Of a stretch of 6,861 nucleotides of DNA, positions 1-6,663 are shown piece by piece (positions within the stretch are counted from its first letter, which is position 1; the number at the start of each line of letters is the position of its first letter). The notes under the pieces are model-generated. The model had not been told where the DNA came from. It did not search any database and was given only the letters and a program-made list of their open reading frames with translations. The position numbers were made by a program, and so were the translations under genes. Source of the stretch: Helicobacteraceae bacterium (GTDB taxonomy: Bacteria; Campylobacterota; Campylobacteria; Campylobacterales; SZUA-545); contig JAITEA010000142.1 in NCBI GenBank assembly GCA_031282285.1, positions 1-6,861 of the forward strand, given 5' to 3'.

Positions 1-6
1 GCAAGA

Positions 7-16
7 AGTGTAACAA
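7..16 (+). promoter_or_regulatory. Lone copy of the repressor half-site upstream of the repressor gene
   Basis: The ten bases AGTGTAACAA are identical to the left half of the palindrome at 781-800, but the right half is absent here. The core TGTAA is flanked by a 7-bp direct repeat CAAGAAG (2-8 and 14-20). It lies about 75 bp before the regulator start, where an autoregulatory or divergent-promoter site could sit. A single half-site normally binds a TetR dimer weakly, and a 10-base match can be chance. The window edge hides what lies further upstream. Confidence 0.25.
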
Positions 17-80
17 GAAGCCTCTTTGCCGCGCCGCCGCGCCCAATATTGCCGCCGCGATTGCGGGCGATAGAGAATTT

Positions 81-84
81 GAGG
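81..84 (+). promoter_or_regulatory. Ribosome binding site that favours the TTG start of the regulator
   Basis: GAGG lies 5 nt before TTG at 90, normal Shine-Dalgarno spacing. It is 14 nt before ATG at 99 and 26 nt before ATG at 111, and neither of those has a better site. The same stretch contains TATTAT (85-90), which resembles a -10 box. If that box were used, transcription would begin near 97 and the start would have to be ATG 99 or 111. The start is therefore likely but not settled. Confidence 0.45.
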
Positions 85-89
85 TATTA

Positions 90-734
90 TTGTCGCCGAT
101 GAAATGCCAAATGGGAAAATCAGAGAGAGAAGGCGGCGTAAGCAACGATCGTTTTTTGGAGGCGGCGTTCGAGGAGTTTGTCAAGCGCGGCTTCGCAAAG
201 ACGGGTATGCGCGAAGTGATTCGCAAAAGCGGCGGATCGTTCAGCACGATCTACAAGCGCTTCGGCTCAAAAGAGGGGCTGTTTGCCGCCGCGTTCGAGC
301 ATCAGACAAAAAAGATGACGCTGGAGTTCGAGCGCGTAGCCGAGCAGATGCAAGAGGCGCCGATCGAGGAGTGTCTCAACGCCTTCGCGCTGAAGATCAT
401 CGACGCCATCTTCGACGAAAAGGCGATGCTGATGCACCGCCTGATCGTAACCGAAGGCTTCAAAAGCGACGCCAAACTAGGGCGCATAGTGATGGAGATA
501 GCGATCAAAGGGCATATATCGACGCTCGCCGCCTATATCAAAAAGCAGCAGCAAAAGGGGGCGTTGCGCGAGGGCGATCCGTTTGTGGCGGCGGCGCGGT
601 TTATCGGCTGCGTCAAGGAGCCGCGCCATATTCACGCTATCGTCACAGGCAGACGCGAAGCTATCGACTCCGCTCAGCGCAAGGCGATCGCGAAGGAAGC
701 CGCGCGATTTTTTCTGTACGGTTTCTCCGCTTAG
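90..734 (+). CDS. cmeR: TetR-family transcriptional repressor, CmeR-like
   Basis: This is probably the local repressor of the efflux operon that follows. The 214-residue protein has the TetR layout: an N-terminal DNA-binding domain (about residues 18-66) and a helical ligand-binding and dimerisation domain. The helix-turn-helix ends in SGGSFSTIYKRFGSKEGLF (47-65), very close to the CmeR block SGGSYSNIYDGFKSKEGLF as I remember it. CmeR is known to lack the regular recognition helix in this region, and the Gly-Gly pair here fits the same form. Near the C-terminus, VKEPRHIH (175-182) matches CmeR's LKEPYHHL, and the protein ends FFLYGFSA, like CmeR's VFLNGINS. CmeR is about 210 residues. The TTG start at 90 is chosen for GAGG at 81-84; ATG 99 or ATG 111 are alternatives, and the latter best matches the CmeR N-terminus in length. 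The frame stays open to the left edge, but no ATG, GTG or TTG precedes 90. Orientation and position match Campylobacter cmeR-cmeABC. Family is certain; orthology is strong inference. Confidence 0.9.
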   Translation: MSPMKCQMGKSEREGGVSNDRFLEAAFEEFVKRGFAKTGMREVIRKSGGSFSTIYKRFGSKEGLFAAAFEHQTKKMTLEFERVAEQMQEAPIEECLNAFALKIIDAIFDEKAMLMHRLIVTEGFKSDAKLGRIVMEIAIKGHISTLAAYIKKQQQKGALREGDPFVAAARFIGCVKEPRHIHAIVTGRREAIDSAQRKAIAKEAARFFLYGFSA

Positions 735-751
735 ACTCGCGTTATTTAAGT

Positions 752-780
752 TTGGGTTGGGTAGTATTGCCGCTCATAAA
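752..780 (+). promoter_or_regulatory. Candidate sigma70-type promoter of the efflux operon
   Basis: TTGGGT (752-757) and CATAAA (775-780) are separated by 17 bp and match the -35 and -10 consensus at 3/6 and 4/6 positions. Transcription would then begin near 787, inside the palindrome at 781-800, so a bound repressor would directly block initiation. The match is modest. Campylobacterota promoters often lack a clear -35, and TACACT (795-800) inside the operator is another possible -10. The 93-bp gap between the repressor and adaptor genes must hold the promoter if the pump is controlled separately. Confidence 0.4.
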
Positions 781-800
781 AGTGTAACAAATGTTACACT
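781..800 (+). promoter_or_regulatory. TetR/CmeR-type operator palindrome
   Basis: Two perfect 9-bp arms, AGTGTAACA and TGTTACACT, flank a 2-bp AA spacer. With one mismatch per side the symmetry extends to 777-804 (12 of 13 pairs). The 16-bp core TGTAACAAATGTTACA differs from the CmeR operator described in C. jejuni (TGTAATAAATATTACA, from memory) at two mirror-image positions, so dyad symmetry is kept. It lies between the TetR gene and the pump genes, 28 bp before the adaptor start codon and over the likely transcription start. Binding by the 90-734 product is inferred. Confidence 0.88.
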
Positions 801-815
801 ATTAAACACAAGACG

Positions 816-822
816 AAAAGGA
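816..822 (+). promoter_or_regulatory. Ribosome binding site of the adaptor gene
   Basis: AAAAGGA ends 5 nt before ATG at 828. This supports that start and separates the translation signal from the operator by about 15 bp. Confidence 0.75.
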
Positions 823-827
823 CTACG

Positions 828-1925
828 ATGAAAAAAGCGCTGTGCGCTCTGATCGGCATAGTTTTCTTAGGTTGCCAAGACGGTCCAAGCGGCGCGCAAG
901 GCGGCGGCGCTCAACAACGGGCGCAGCAGCCCATATCCGTGAAAACCTTTACCGCGCAGGGGGGCGATCTGGATGTGACGCTGGAGTATCCCGCCAAGCT
1001 GGTTAGCTCCGGTTTCGTGGAGGTGCGCGCCAAAGTGGGCGGCGCGCTGTTCAGCCGCGAGTATATAGAGGGCGCGCAAGTCGCCGCGGACGCGACGCTC
1101 TTTGTGATCGACCCCGCCAAATACAAGGCGGCAAAGGACTCGGCGCAGGCGGCGTTCAACCAAGCCGAACGCGAATACAAACGCGCCGAAAAGCTCTTTG
1201 CCACGAAAGCCATAAGCGAAAAGGATCGCGACGCTACGCTGGCGGCGTACGAGAGCGCCAAAGCGGCGCTGGAAAACGCGGCGCTCGATCTTGGCTATAC
1301 CCGCGTCAAAGCGCCAATCGGCGGCTTCGCGGGAACGACGGCGCTGGACGCGGGCAATCTGATCAACGCGGGGACGCTGCTGACCACCATCACCAAAACC
1401 GATCCGCTGCACGCCGAGTTTTCGCTGACCAATATCGAAAGGCTTAGAAGCGGCTACGCGCTCGAAAGCGGAACTTGGGCGAATCCTACGGGCATTCGCG
1501 TCTCCGTCAAAAGCGAAGGCGGCAGGGAGTATACGAGCGAGGGCAGGATCGACTTCGTGGACGCGTCGATCGATATGAACACGGGCAGCGTCAAGGCGCG
1601 CGCCGTCCTGCCAAACCCTAACGGCGAGCTGATGCCCGGGCAGTTTGCGCGGGTGGTTCTAAGCGGCGTCAAAAAGAAAAACGCCTTCCGCGTCCCCTCC
1701 GAAGCGCTGGTACAAACGCCCGAAGGCAAGTTTCTATATGTGATCGAGGACGCCAACGCCTCGCGGCGCCACATAACGATCGACGGCGAAAACGATCGCT
1801 TTTTGATCGTAAGCGCTGGGCTGAAAGACGGCGACAAGGTTATTATGAACAATTTGCAGAAACTGCGCCCGGGCTCTCCCGTGGTCGAGGCAAACCAAGC
1901 GGCGCCTCAAGAGCAAGGGCGATAG
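828..1925 (+). CDS. cmeA: RND efflux periplasmic adaptor (membrane fusion) lipoprotein, CmeA-like
   Basis: The adaptor bridges the inner-membrane pump and the outer-membrane channel. The 365-residue protein begins with a short signal peptide ending VFLGC. Cys16 is the likely lipidated residue, though Phe at -3 is off the usual lipobox. A first biotinyl-lipoyl-like half (about 63-95) is followed by an alpha-hairpin (about 97-155), the second half (RVKAPIGGFAG, 159-169), a beta-barrel (about 190-285) and a membrane-proximal domain to about 352. The hairpin tip carries R119, L123 and S130 in the exact R-x3-L-x6-S spacing of the RLS motif known to dock adaptors onto TolC-type channels. YPAKLVS (54-60) is identical to a block I remember in CmeA, which is about 367 residues. 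The start at 828 has a good Shine-Dalgarno. The stop TAG is immediately followed by the next gene's ATG. Control is presumably through the upstream palindrome. Family is certain; the CmeA assignment is strong inference from sequence and context. Confidence 0.95.
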   Translation: MKKALCALIGIVFLGCQDGPSGAQGGGAQQRAQQPISVKTFTAQGGDLDVTLEYPAKLVSSGFVEVRAKVGGALFSREYIEGAQVAADATLFVIDPAKYKAAKDSAQAAFNQAEREYKRAEKLFATKAISEKDRDATLAAYESAKAALENAALDLGYTRVKAPIGGFAGTTALDAGNLINAGTLLTTITKTDPLHAEFSLTNIERLRSGYALESGTWANPTGIRVSVKSEGGREYTSEGRIDFVDASIDMNTGSVKARAVLPNPNGELMPGQFARVVLSGVKKKNAFRVPSEALVQTPEGKFLYVIEDANASRRHITIDGENDRFLIVSAGLKDGDKVIMNNLQKLRPGSPVVEANQAAPQEQGR

Positions 1926-4900
1926 ATGTTTTCTAAGCTCTTTATCGATCGCCCGATTTTGGCGAGCGTGCTGTCGATCGTGATTGTGCTGGCGGGGGTG
2001 ATCGCTATGCGATCGCTGCCCGTGGAGGAGTATCCGCAGGTGGTGCCGCCGCAGGTGATGGTTTTCACAAGCTACCCGGGCGCGTCGGCTGAAACCGCTT
2101 CGGCTACCGTCGCCTCGCCGATCGAGCAGGCGATCAACGGCGTGGAAGATATGATCTATATGCAGTCGAGCGCTTCGGCAAGCGGCGAGGTGATGATCAG
2201 CGTGTTCTTTGAAACCGGCACCGATCCCGACGAGGCGACGATCAATGTCTATAACCGCGTTCAGGGGACGATCTCCCGCCTGCCTCAAGAGGTACAGCAG
2301 CAGGGCGTAACGGTGCGCAAACGCACCAACACGATGCTTGAGATCATCGCTATGCGCGGCGATCCCGCCCGCTACGACGCGGTATATATCAGCAACTACG
2401 CGCTGCTCAACGTCTTGGACGATCTAAAGCGGATCAAGGGCGTGGGCGACGCGGTGATCTTCGGCAGCAAGGATTACGCTATGCGTATCTGGCTGCGCCC
2501 CGATCGCCTCGCCAAGTTCAACCTTACGCCAACCGATCTGATCAACATTATCCGCGAGCAAAACGCGCAGTACGCGCCCGGGCAGTTTGGGCAGGCGCCC
2601 TCCGCCGGCGGCGAGACGATGTTCACCTATACGATCGTCTCGCAAGGCAGGCTTACCGATCCGGAGAGCTTTGGCAATATCATTATCAGAGCCAACGCCG
2701 ACGGTACTTTTCTGCGGCTGAAAGACGTAGCGGTCGTGGAGCTTGGCGCGCAAAACTACAGCTTCAACGCCAGACAAAACAAGATGCCCGCCGTGCCGAT
2801 CGGCATATTTTTGCAATCTGGCGCCAACGCGCTGGAAACCGCCGACGAGGTGAGCGCCGCTATGCTGCGCTTAAGCGAACGCTTTCCGGAGGGGATCAGC
2901 TATGTAATTCCCTACGACACGACCAAGTTTGTACGCGTCTCGATCAACGAGGTGATCAAGACGATCGGCGAGGCGCTGTTGTTTGTGATGCTGATCATCT
3001 ACTTCTTTTTGCAAAACTGGCGCGCCACGCTTATACCTATGCTCGCCGTGCCAGTATCGATTATCGGTTCGTTCGCGGGGCTTTACGCGCTGGGCTTTTC
3101 GATCAACCTGCTCACGCTTTTCGCGCTGGTGCTCGCCATCGGGATTGTGGTGGACGACGCGATCATCGTTATCGAGAATGTGGAGCGGATATTACGAACC
3201 CATCCGCATTTGAGCGTCAAAAAAGCGGCGATCACGGCGATGAGCGAGGTTACCGGTCCTATCGTGGCGATCGTGCTGACGCTGTGCGCCGTCTTTATCC
3301 CCGTTTCTTTGATGGGCGGCTTTACGGGCGAGATGTACAAGCAGTTTGCCACGACGATCGTAATCAGCGTCGTAATATCGGGCTTTGTGGCGCTGACGCT
3401 CACCCCCGCGCTGTGCGGCGTGCTGCTTAGAGCGCACGATCCGGAGCCTATATTGCCGCTTCGTCTGTTTAACCAGTCGTTTATGTGGATCACGCAGCGC
3501 TTCTCGGAAGGGGTGCGCCAGACGGTGCGCTTCGGCGCTATTTTCGTGCTGCTGTTTATAGGGTTGATGTATATCGCCTACGATCTGTTTGAGCGCGTCC
3601 CGGGCGCGCTGGTGCCTATGGAGGACAAGGGCGGCTTGATGGTGATCGCCAATCTGCCGCCCGCCGCTTCGCTGGAGCGCACGCAGAAGGTGATGGACAA
3701 AGTAACCGATACGGCTATGTCTAGCCCGCTGGTGGAATACGCCACGATGATGAGCGGCATCGATATGATGTCCAACGCCCTTAAACCTAGCGCGGGCGCT
3801 GGATTTATCAACCTTACGGATTGGTCGAAACGCACCAAACCGGAGGAGCATTCGCAGGCGCTGGCGGGAAAGTTTATCGGGCAGTTTATGCAAAACCCCG
3901 ACGCGCTGGTTTTCGCTATCAACCCGCCGCCGATTATGGGGCTTAGCATTGGCGGCGGCTTCGAGATGCATGTACAGGATCGCACGGGCGGCGGCGTCCG
4001 CGATCTGGCGCAATATATCACCAAGATTGTGGAAAAAGCCAACCAGCGCCCAGAACTTACGCAGGTTCGCAGCACTATTGATGTGGATACGCCGCAGTAC
4101 CGAATAGAGCTTGATCGCGACAAGGCGAAAATGCTCGGCGTGTCGGTTAGCGAGCTTTTCGGCGCTATGCAGGCGACCTTTGGCGCGTATTATGTCAACG
4201 ACTTCAATATGTACTCCCGCGCTTTCCGCGTGATGATGCAGTCGCAGGGCGAGTTTAGAAAAAGCCCCGAAAATCTCGAGGATGTGTTTGTGCGATCCGG
4301 TAGCGGCGAGATGATCCCGCTTAGCGCGCTGGTAACCGTTAATCGCGTGCTGGGACCGGATGTCGTTCAGCGCTTCAACCTGTTTCCAAGCGCGCAGATT
4401 ACGGGCGAGCCGAAGGCGGGTATAAGCAGCGGCGCGGCGATCGCGGCGATCGAGGAGGTAGCCGCCGAAGTGCTGCCGGAGGGTTACACGCTGGCGTGGT
4501 CGGGCAGCTCCTATCAGGAGAAGGCGATGAGCGGCACGGGTATTCAGGCGTTTGTGTTTGGCGTTCTGCTGGTGTTCTTGATCTTAGCCGCGCTCTATGA
4601 ACGCTGGCTGATGCCGCTTGCCGTCGTCGCGGCGGTGCCGTTTGCCGTATTTGGCGCGATCGTAGCCGTGGCGCTTAGAGGGCTTAACAACGATCTCTAT
4701 TTCCAGATAGGGCTTGTGGTGCTGATCGGTCTGGCGGCGAAAAACGCCATTTTGATTATCGAGTTCGCGATGAACAAGCGCGAAGAGGGCTACGGGCATG
4801 TCGAGGCGGCGATCGAGGCGGCGAAACTGCGCTTCCGCCCGATCATTATGACCTCGCTGGCGTTTATGCTCGGCGTGCTGCCGCTTGCCATAAGCACGGG

Positions 4901-5060
4901 CGCGGGCGAGTCGGCGCGCCACGCGATCGGCACGGGCGTGATCGGCGGTATGCTTGCCGCGACCTTTATCGCGGTCTTTTATATCCCGCTGTTTTATGTC
5001 CATATGGGCAAGATAGGCGATTTTTTCGCCAAACTGCTGAAAAAGGGCGCCAATGCGTAA
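1926..5060 (+). CDS. cmeB: RND multidrug efflux transporter, HAE1 family, CmeB-like
   Basis: This is the proton-driven inner-membrane pump, expected to work as a trimer taking substrates from periplasm and membrane. At 1044 residues it is full length for HAE1 pumps. It opens with MFSKLFIDRPILASV, the usual cytoplasmic start before TM1 (about 10-28). TM2-TM6 lie around 340-500, TM7 around 538-556 and TM8-TM12 around 872-1025, with two large periplasmic loops between. The proton-relay residues are all present: D410 and D411 in IGIVVDDAIIVIEN (405-418), K939 in LAAKNAILIIEF, R969 and T976 (AcrB D407, D408, K940, R971, T978). NLLTLFALVLAIGIVVDDAI matches CmeB as I remember it. By manual alignment, the pocket positions of AcrB F136, F610, F615 and F617 are M137, T607, I612 and M614, while F178 and F628 are kept as F179 and F627. 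Its ATG directly follows the adaptor stop, with AAGGG 6 nt upstream, so translation is probably coupled. Substrates cannot be read from sequence. Confidence 0.96.
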   Translation: MFSKLFIDRPILASVLSIVIVLAGVIAMRSLPVEEYPQVVPPQVMVFTSYPGASAETASATVASPIEQAINGVEDMIYMQSSASASGEVMISVFFETGTDPDEATINVYNRVQGTISRLPQEVQQQGVTVRKRTNTMLEIIAMRGDPARYDAVYISNYALLNVLDDLKRIKGVGDAVIFGSKDYAMRIWLRPDRLAKFNLTPTDLINIIREQNAQYAPGQFGQAPSAGGETMFTYTIVSQGRLTDPESFGNIIIRANADGTFLRLKDVAVVELGAQNYSFNARQNKMPAVPIGIFLQSGANALETADEVSAAMLRLSERFPEGISYVIPYDTTKFVRVSINEVIKTIGEALLFVMLIIYFFLQNWRATLIPMLAVPVSIIGSFAGLYALGFSINLLTLFALVLAIGIVVDDAIIVIENVERILRTHPHLSVKKAAITAMSEVTGPIVAIVLTLCAVFIPVSLMGGFTGEMYKQFATTIVISVVISGFVALTLTPALCGVLLRAHDPEPILPLRLFNQSFMWITQRFSEGVRQTVRFGAIFVLLFIGLMYIAYDLFERVPGALVPMEDKGGLMVIANLPPAASLERTQKVMDKVTDTAMSSPLVEYATMMSGIDMMSNALKPSAGAGFINLTDWSKRTKPEEHSQALAGKFIGQFMQNPDALVFAINPPPIMGLSIGGGFEMHVQDRTGGGVRDLAQYITKIVEKANQRPELTQVRSTIDVDTPQYRIELDRDKAKMLGVSVSELFGAMQATFGAYYVNDFNMYSRAFRVMMQSQGEFRKSPENLEDVFVRSGSGEMIPLSALVTVNRVLGPDVVQRFNLFPSAQITGEPKAGISSGAAIAAIEEVAAEVLPEGYTLAWSGSSYQEKAMSGTGIQAFVFGVLLVFLILAALYERWLMPLAVVAAVPFAVFGAIVAVALRGLNNDLYFQIGLVVLIGLAAKNAILIIEFAMNKREEGYGHVEAAIEAAKLRFRPIIMTSLAFMLGVLPLAISTGAGESARHAIGTGVIGGMLAATFIAVFYIPLFYVHMGKIGDFFAKLLKKGANA

Positions 5061-6438
5061 CATACTCTTGATATTGCCAACTTTGCTGTTGCTGGGCGGC
5101 TGCTCGATGGCGCCCAAATACGCTACGCCGGCAAACGAACTGCCCGCCGCCGCGGACAAGAAGCTGAAGATCGACGAGGCGTGGTGGCGCGGGTTTAACG
5201 ATCCCAACCTCGACGCGATCGTAAACGAGGCGCTGGAGCATAACTACGATCTGGCGATCGCCGCGGGCAATGTGGCGCGCGCCCGCGCCGCGCTGGGGCT
5301 GGCGTCCGCGCAGCAATACCCCAATTTCGCGCTCTCTAGCGAAGGCAGGCGGACATGGAAACGCGATCCGCTGGACGGCTCCAAGCTTATCGACGCCGAC
5401 AGCTTTGCGCTCAGCGGCGTTCTCAGCTACGAGGTCGATCTGTGGTCTAGGCTGGGCGATAGCAAAAAATCCGCGCTTTCGCAACTGCTGGCTATGGAAG
5501 CCACGCGGGAGACGATCAGGCTTTCGCTGGTAAGCGGCGCGATCGAAAGCTACTACGGACTGCTCGCGCTGACCTACAACGAGCGCGATGTGGAGGAGAT
5601 GCTACAGGGCAAGGAGCGGGCGTACGAGCTTAGAAAATCGCAGGCGAGAGCGGGCGCGCTGACCGAGCTGATACTAAGCCAAGTCGCGGCGAACCTCAAC
5701 GGCACAAGGGCGCAACTGATAGACGTTAAACGCCAGAAAGAGGCGGCGCAGAACGCCTTTTATGTGCTGCTGGGCAGATCGCCTAAGGCGATCTTTGAAA
5801 ATAGCGCCAAGCTAAACGATCGCTTCCCCTCGTCGGCGCTGCCAAGCGCCTATCTGCCAAGCGATCTGATCTTGCGCCGACCTGACATCAAAGCCGCCGA
5901 AGAGGAGCTAAAGGCGTCGAACTACTCCATCGGCGCGGCGCGGGCGCAGTATCTGCCGTCGATTTCGCTTACGGGATCGGCTGGGTTTGCCAGCGCGGAG
6001 CTTGGCGATCTGTTTGACAGGCAGTCTCAGTCCGCGCAAGCTGGAATTGGGATCAATCTGCCGCTGTTGTCGTTTGGGCGCATAGGCGCGCAGGTTGACG
6101 CGGCGAAAGCGGCGAAAGAGATCGCTATCGCGCAGTATCAAAAGAGCGTGGCTACGGCTTTCAGCGAGGTCAAAGACGCGCTAAGCCGCAGAGAGCAGGC
6201 GCAAGCGCGTTTAACGCAGCTCAAAGAGCAGACGACCTATCTCAGGCGCGCGCTAAAGCTGACGCGGGAGCAATACGAGGCGGGTTACAGCGACGATATA
6301 ACGGTGATCGACGCGGAAACCGATCTGCTTACCGCGCAGATCAATCTCAACGCCGCGCAGTCGGAGAATATCGACGCGCAGGTGGAACTGTATAAAGCGC
6401 TTGGCGGCGGCTACAAAGTCGCCCCCGACGACGACTAA
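5053..6438 (+). CDS. cmeC: Outer-membrane efflux channel lipoprotein (OprM/NodT-type), CmeC-like
   Basis: This is the exit duct of the pump, expected to form a trimeric outer-membrane barrel with a long periplasmic helical tunnel. The 461-residue protein starts with a lipoprotein signal whose lipobox LGGC makes Cys17 the lipidated residue. Two outer-membrane efflux protein repeats follow (about 50-240 and 270-455). Family hallmarks are WWRGFNDPNLD (44-54), YEVDLWSRL (126-134), SDLILRRPDI (270-279) and ARAQYLPSISLTGSAG (296-311). The end, LYKALGGGYK, is typical of the OprM/NodT group. CmeC, as I recall it, is about 30 residues longer. The ATG at 5053 overlaps the transporter stop by 8 nt and has AAGGG (5043-5047) 5 nt upstream, so it is the last gene of the operon and probably translationally coupled. 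The acidic tail PDDD is unremarkable. No break or frameshift is seen. Family is certain; specific orthology follows from synteny. Confidence 0.95.
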   Translation: MRNILLILPTLLLLGGCSMAPKYATPANELPAAADKKLKIDEAWWRGFNDPNLDAIVNEALEHNYDLAIAAGNVARARAALGLASAQQYPNFALSSEGRRTWKRDPLDGSKLIDADSFALSGVLSYEVDLWSRLGDSKKSALSQLLAMEATRETIRLSLVSGAIESYYGLLALTYNERDVEEMLQGKERAYELRKSQARAGALTELILSQVAANLNGTRAQLIDVKRQKEAAQNAFYVLLGRSPKAIFENSAKLNDRFPSSALPSAYLPSDLILRRPDIKAAEEELKASNYSIGAARAQYLPSISLTGSAGFASAELGDLFDRQSQSAQAGIGINLPLLSFGRIGAQVDAAKAAKEIAIAQYQKSVATAFSEVKDALSRREQAQARLTQLKEQTTYLRRALKLTREQYEAGYSDDITVIDAETDLLTAQINLNAAQSENIDAQVELYKALGGGYKVAPDDD

Positions 6439-6499
6439 CGCCCTCTAAACCGCCGCGTTGCGCCTAAAGTAGCGCGTATTTGGTCGCGGCGGCTACAAA
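6404..6499 (+). repeat. 14-nt direct repeat linking the end of the channel gene and the downstream DNA
   Basis: GCGGCGGCTACAAA occurs at 6404-6417, where it encodes the GGYK end of the channel protein, and again at 6486-6499 in non-coding DNA, 82 bp later. In its own frame the second copy reads GRGGYK, open from 6473 to a stop near 6552, echoing the GGGYK end of outer-membrane factors. It could be a scrap of a duplicated or recombined channel-gene end, or chance in GCG-rich DNA. Confidence 0.5.
6450..6492 (+). terminator. GC-rich hairpin after the operon, possible terminator without a T-run
   Basis: CCGCCGCG (6450-6457) pairs perfectly with CGCGGCGG (6485-6492), and an inner GCGC/GCGC stem (6460-6463 and 6472-6475) can form within the loop. 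It begins 12 nt after the channel stop, where an operon terminator is expected. No T-run follows, so it is not a classic intrinsic terminator. Competing pairings exist, such as TGGTCG (6481-6486) with CGACCA (6514-6519), and GCGCT (6503-6507) with AGCGC (6519-6523), the last followed by CCCCTTT. The region is clearly structured, but the terminator role is a guess. Confidence 0.3.
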
Positions 6500-6663
6500 A
6501 CCGCGCTCAATAACGACCAGCGCCCCCTTTCGCGCCTATCGACTTTCTGACGGATGGCGCCAGCGATCCCCGCGCGGTTTTGGGTCAGTTCCACCCATCT
6601 GCCCGCCGTCGTATAGACTGTAGCAGGTTAGCCGCGCCATTCCCGCTTTACCCTCGCCAGCTT

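Noticed and set aside
1..89. Possible coding end of an upstream gene, since two plus frames are open to the left edge
   Set aside because: Only about 30 codons are visible, no family is recognisable, and one of the frames simply runs into the repressor; GC-rich DNA stays open this long by chance.
104..787. A 227-codon open frame overlapping the repressor in another frame
   Set aside because: It is very rich in Arg, Ala and Gly, as expected from shifted reading of GCG-rich codons, has no recognisable domain, and runs over a clear TetR gene and into the promoter region.
3192..4013. A 273-codon minus-strand open frame inside the transporter gene
   Set aside because: It is fully antisense to conserved transporter sequence and is full of His, Arg and Gln, typical of an antisense shadow in GC-rich coding DNA; no domain is seen.
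4966..5484. A 172-codon minus-strand frame across the transporter-channel junction
   Set aside because: It spans two well-supported plus-strand genes and their overlap, with low-complexity composition and no family resemblance.
6546..6618. Small ORFs in the tail, such as a 20-codon plus-strand ATG frame near 6554 and a minus-strand frame over the same stretch
   Set aside because: They are too short, have no ribosome binding site, and overlap each other on opposite strands.
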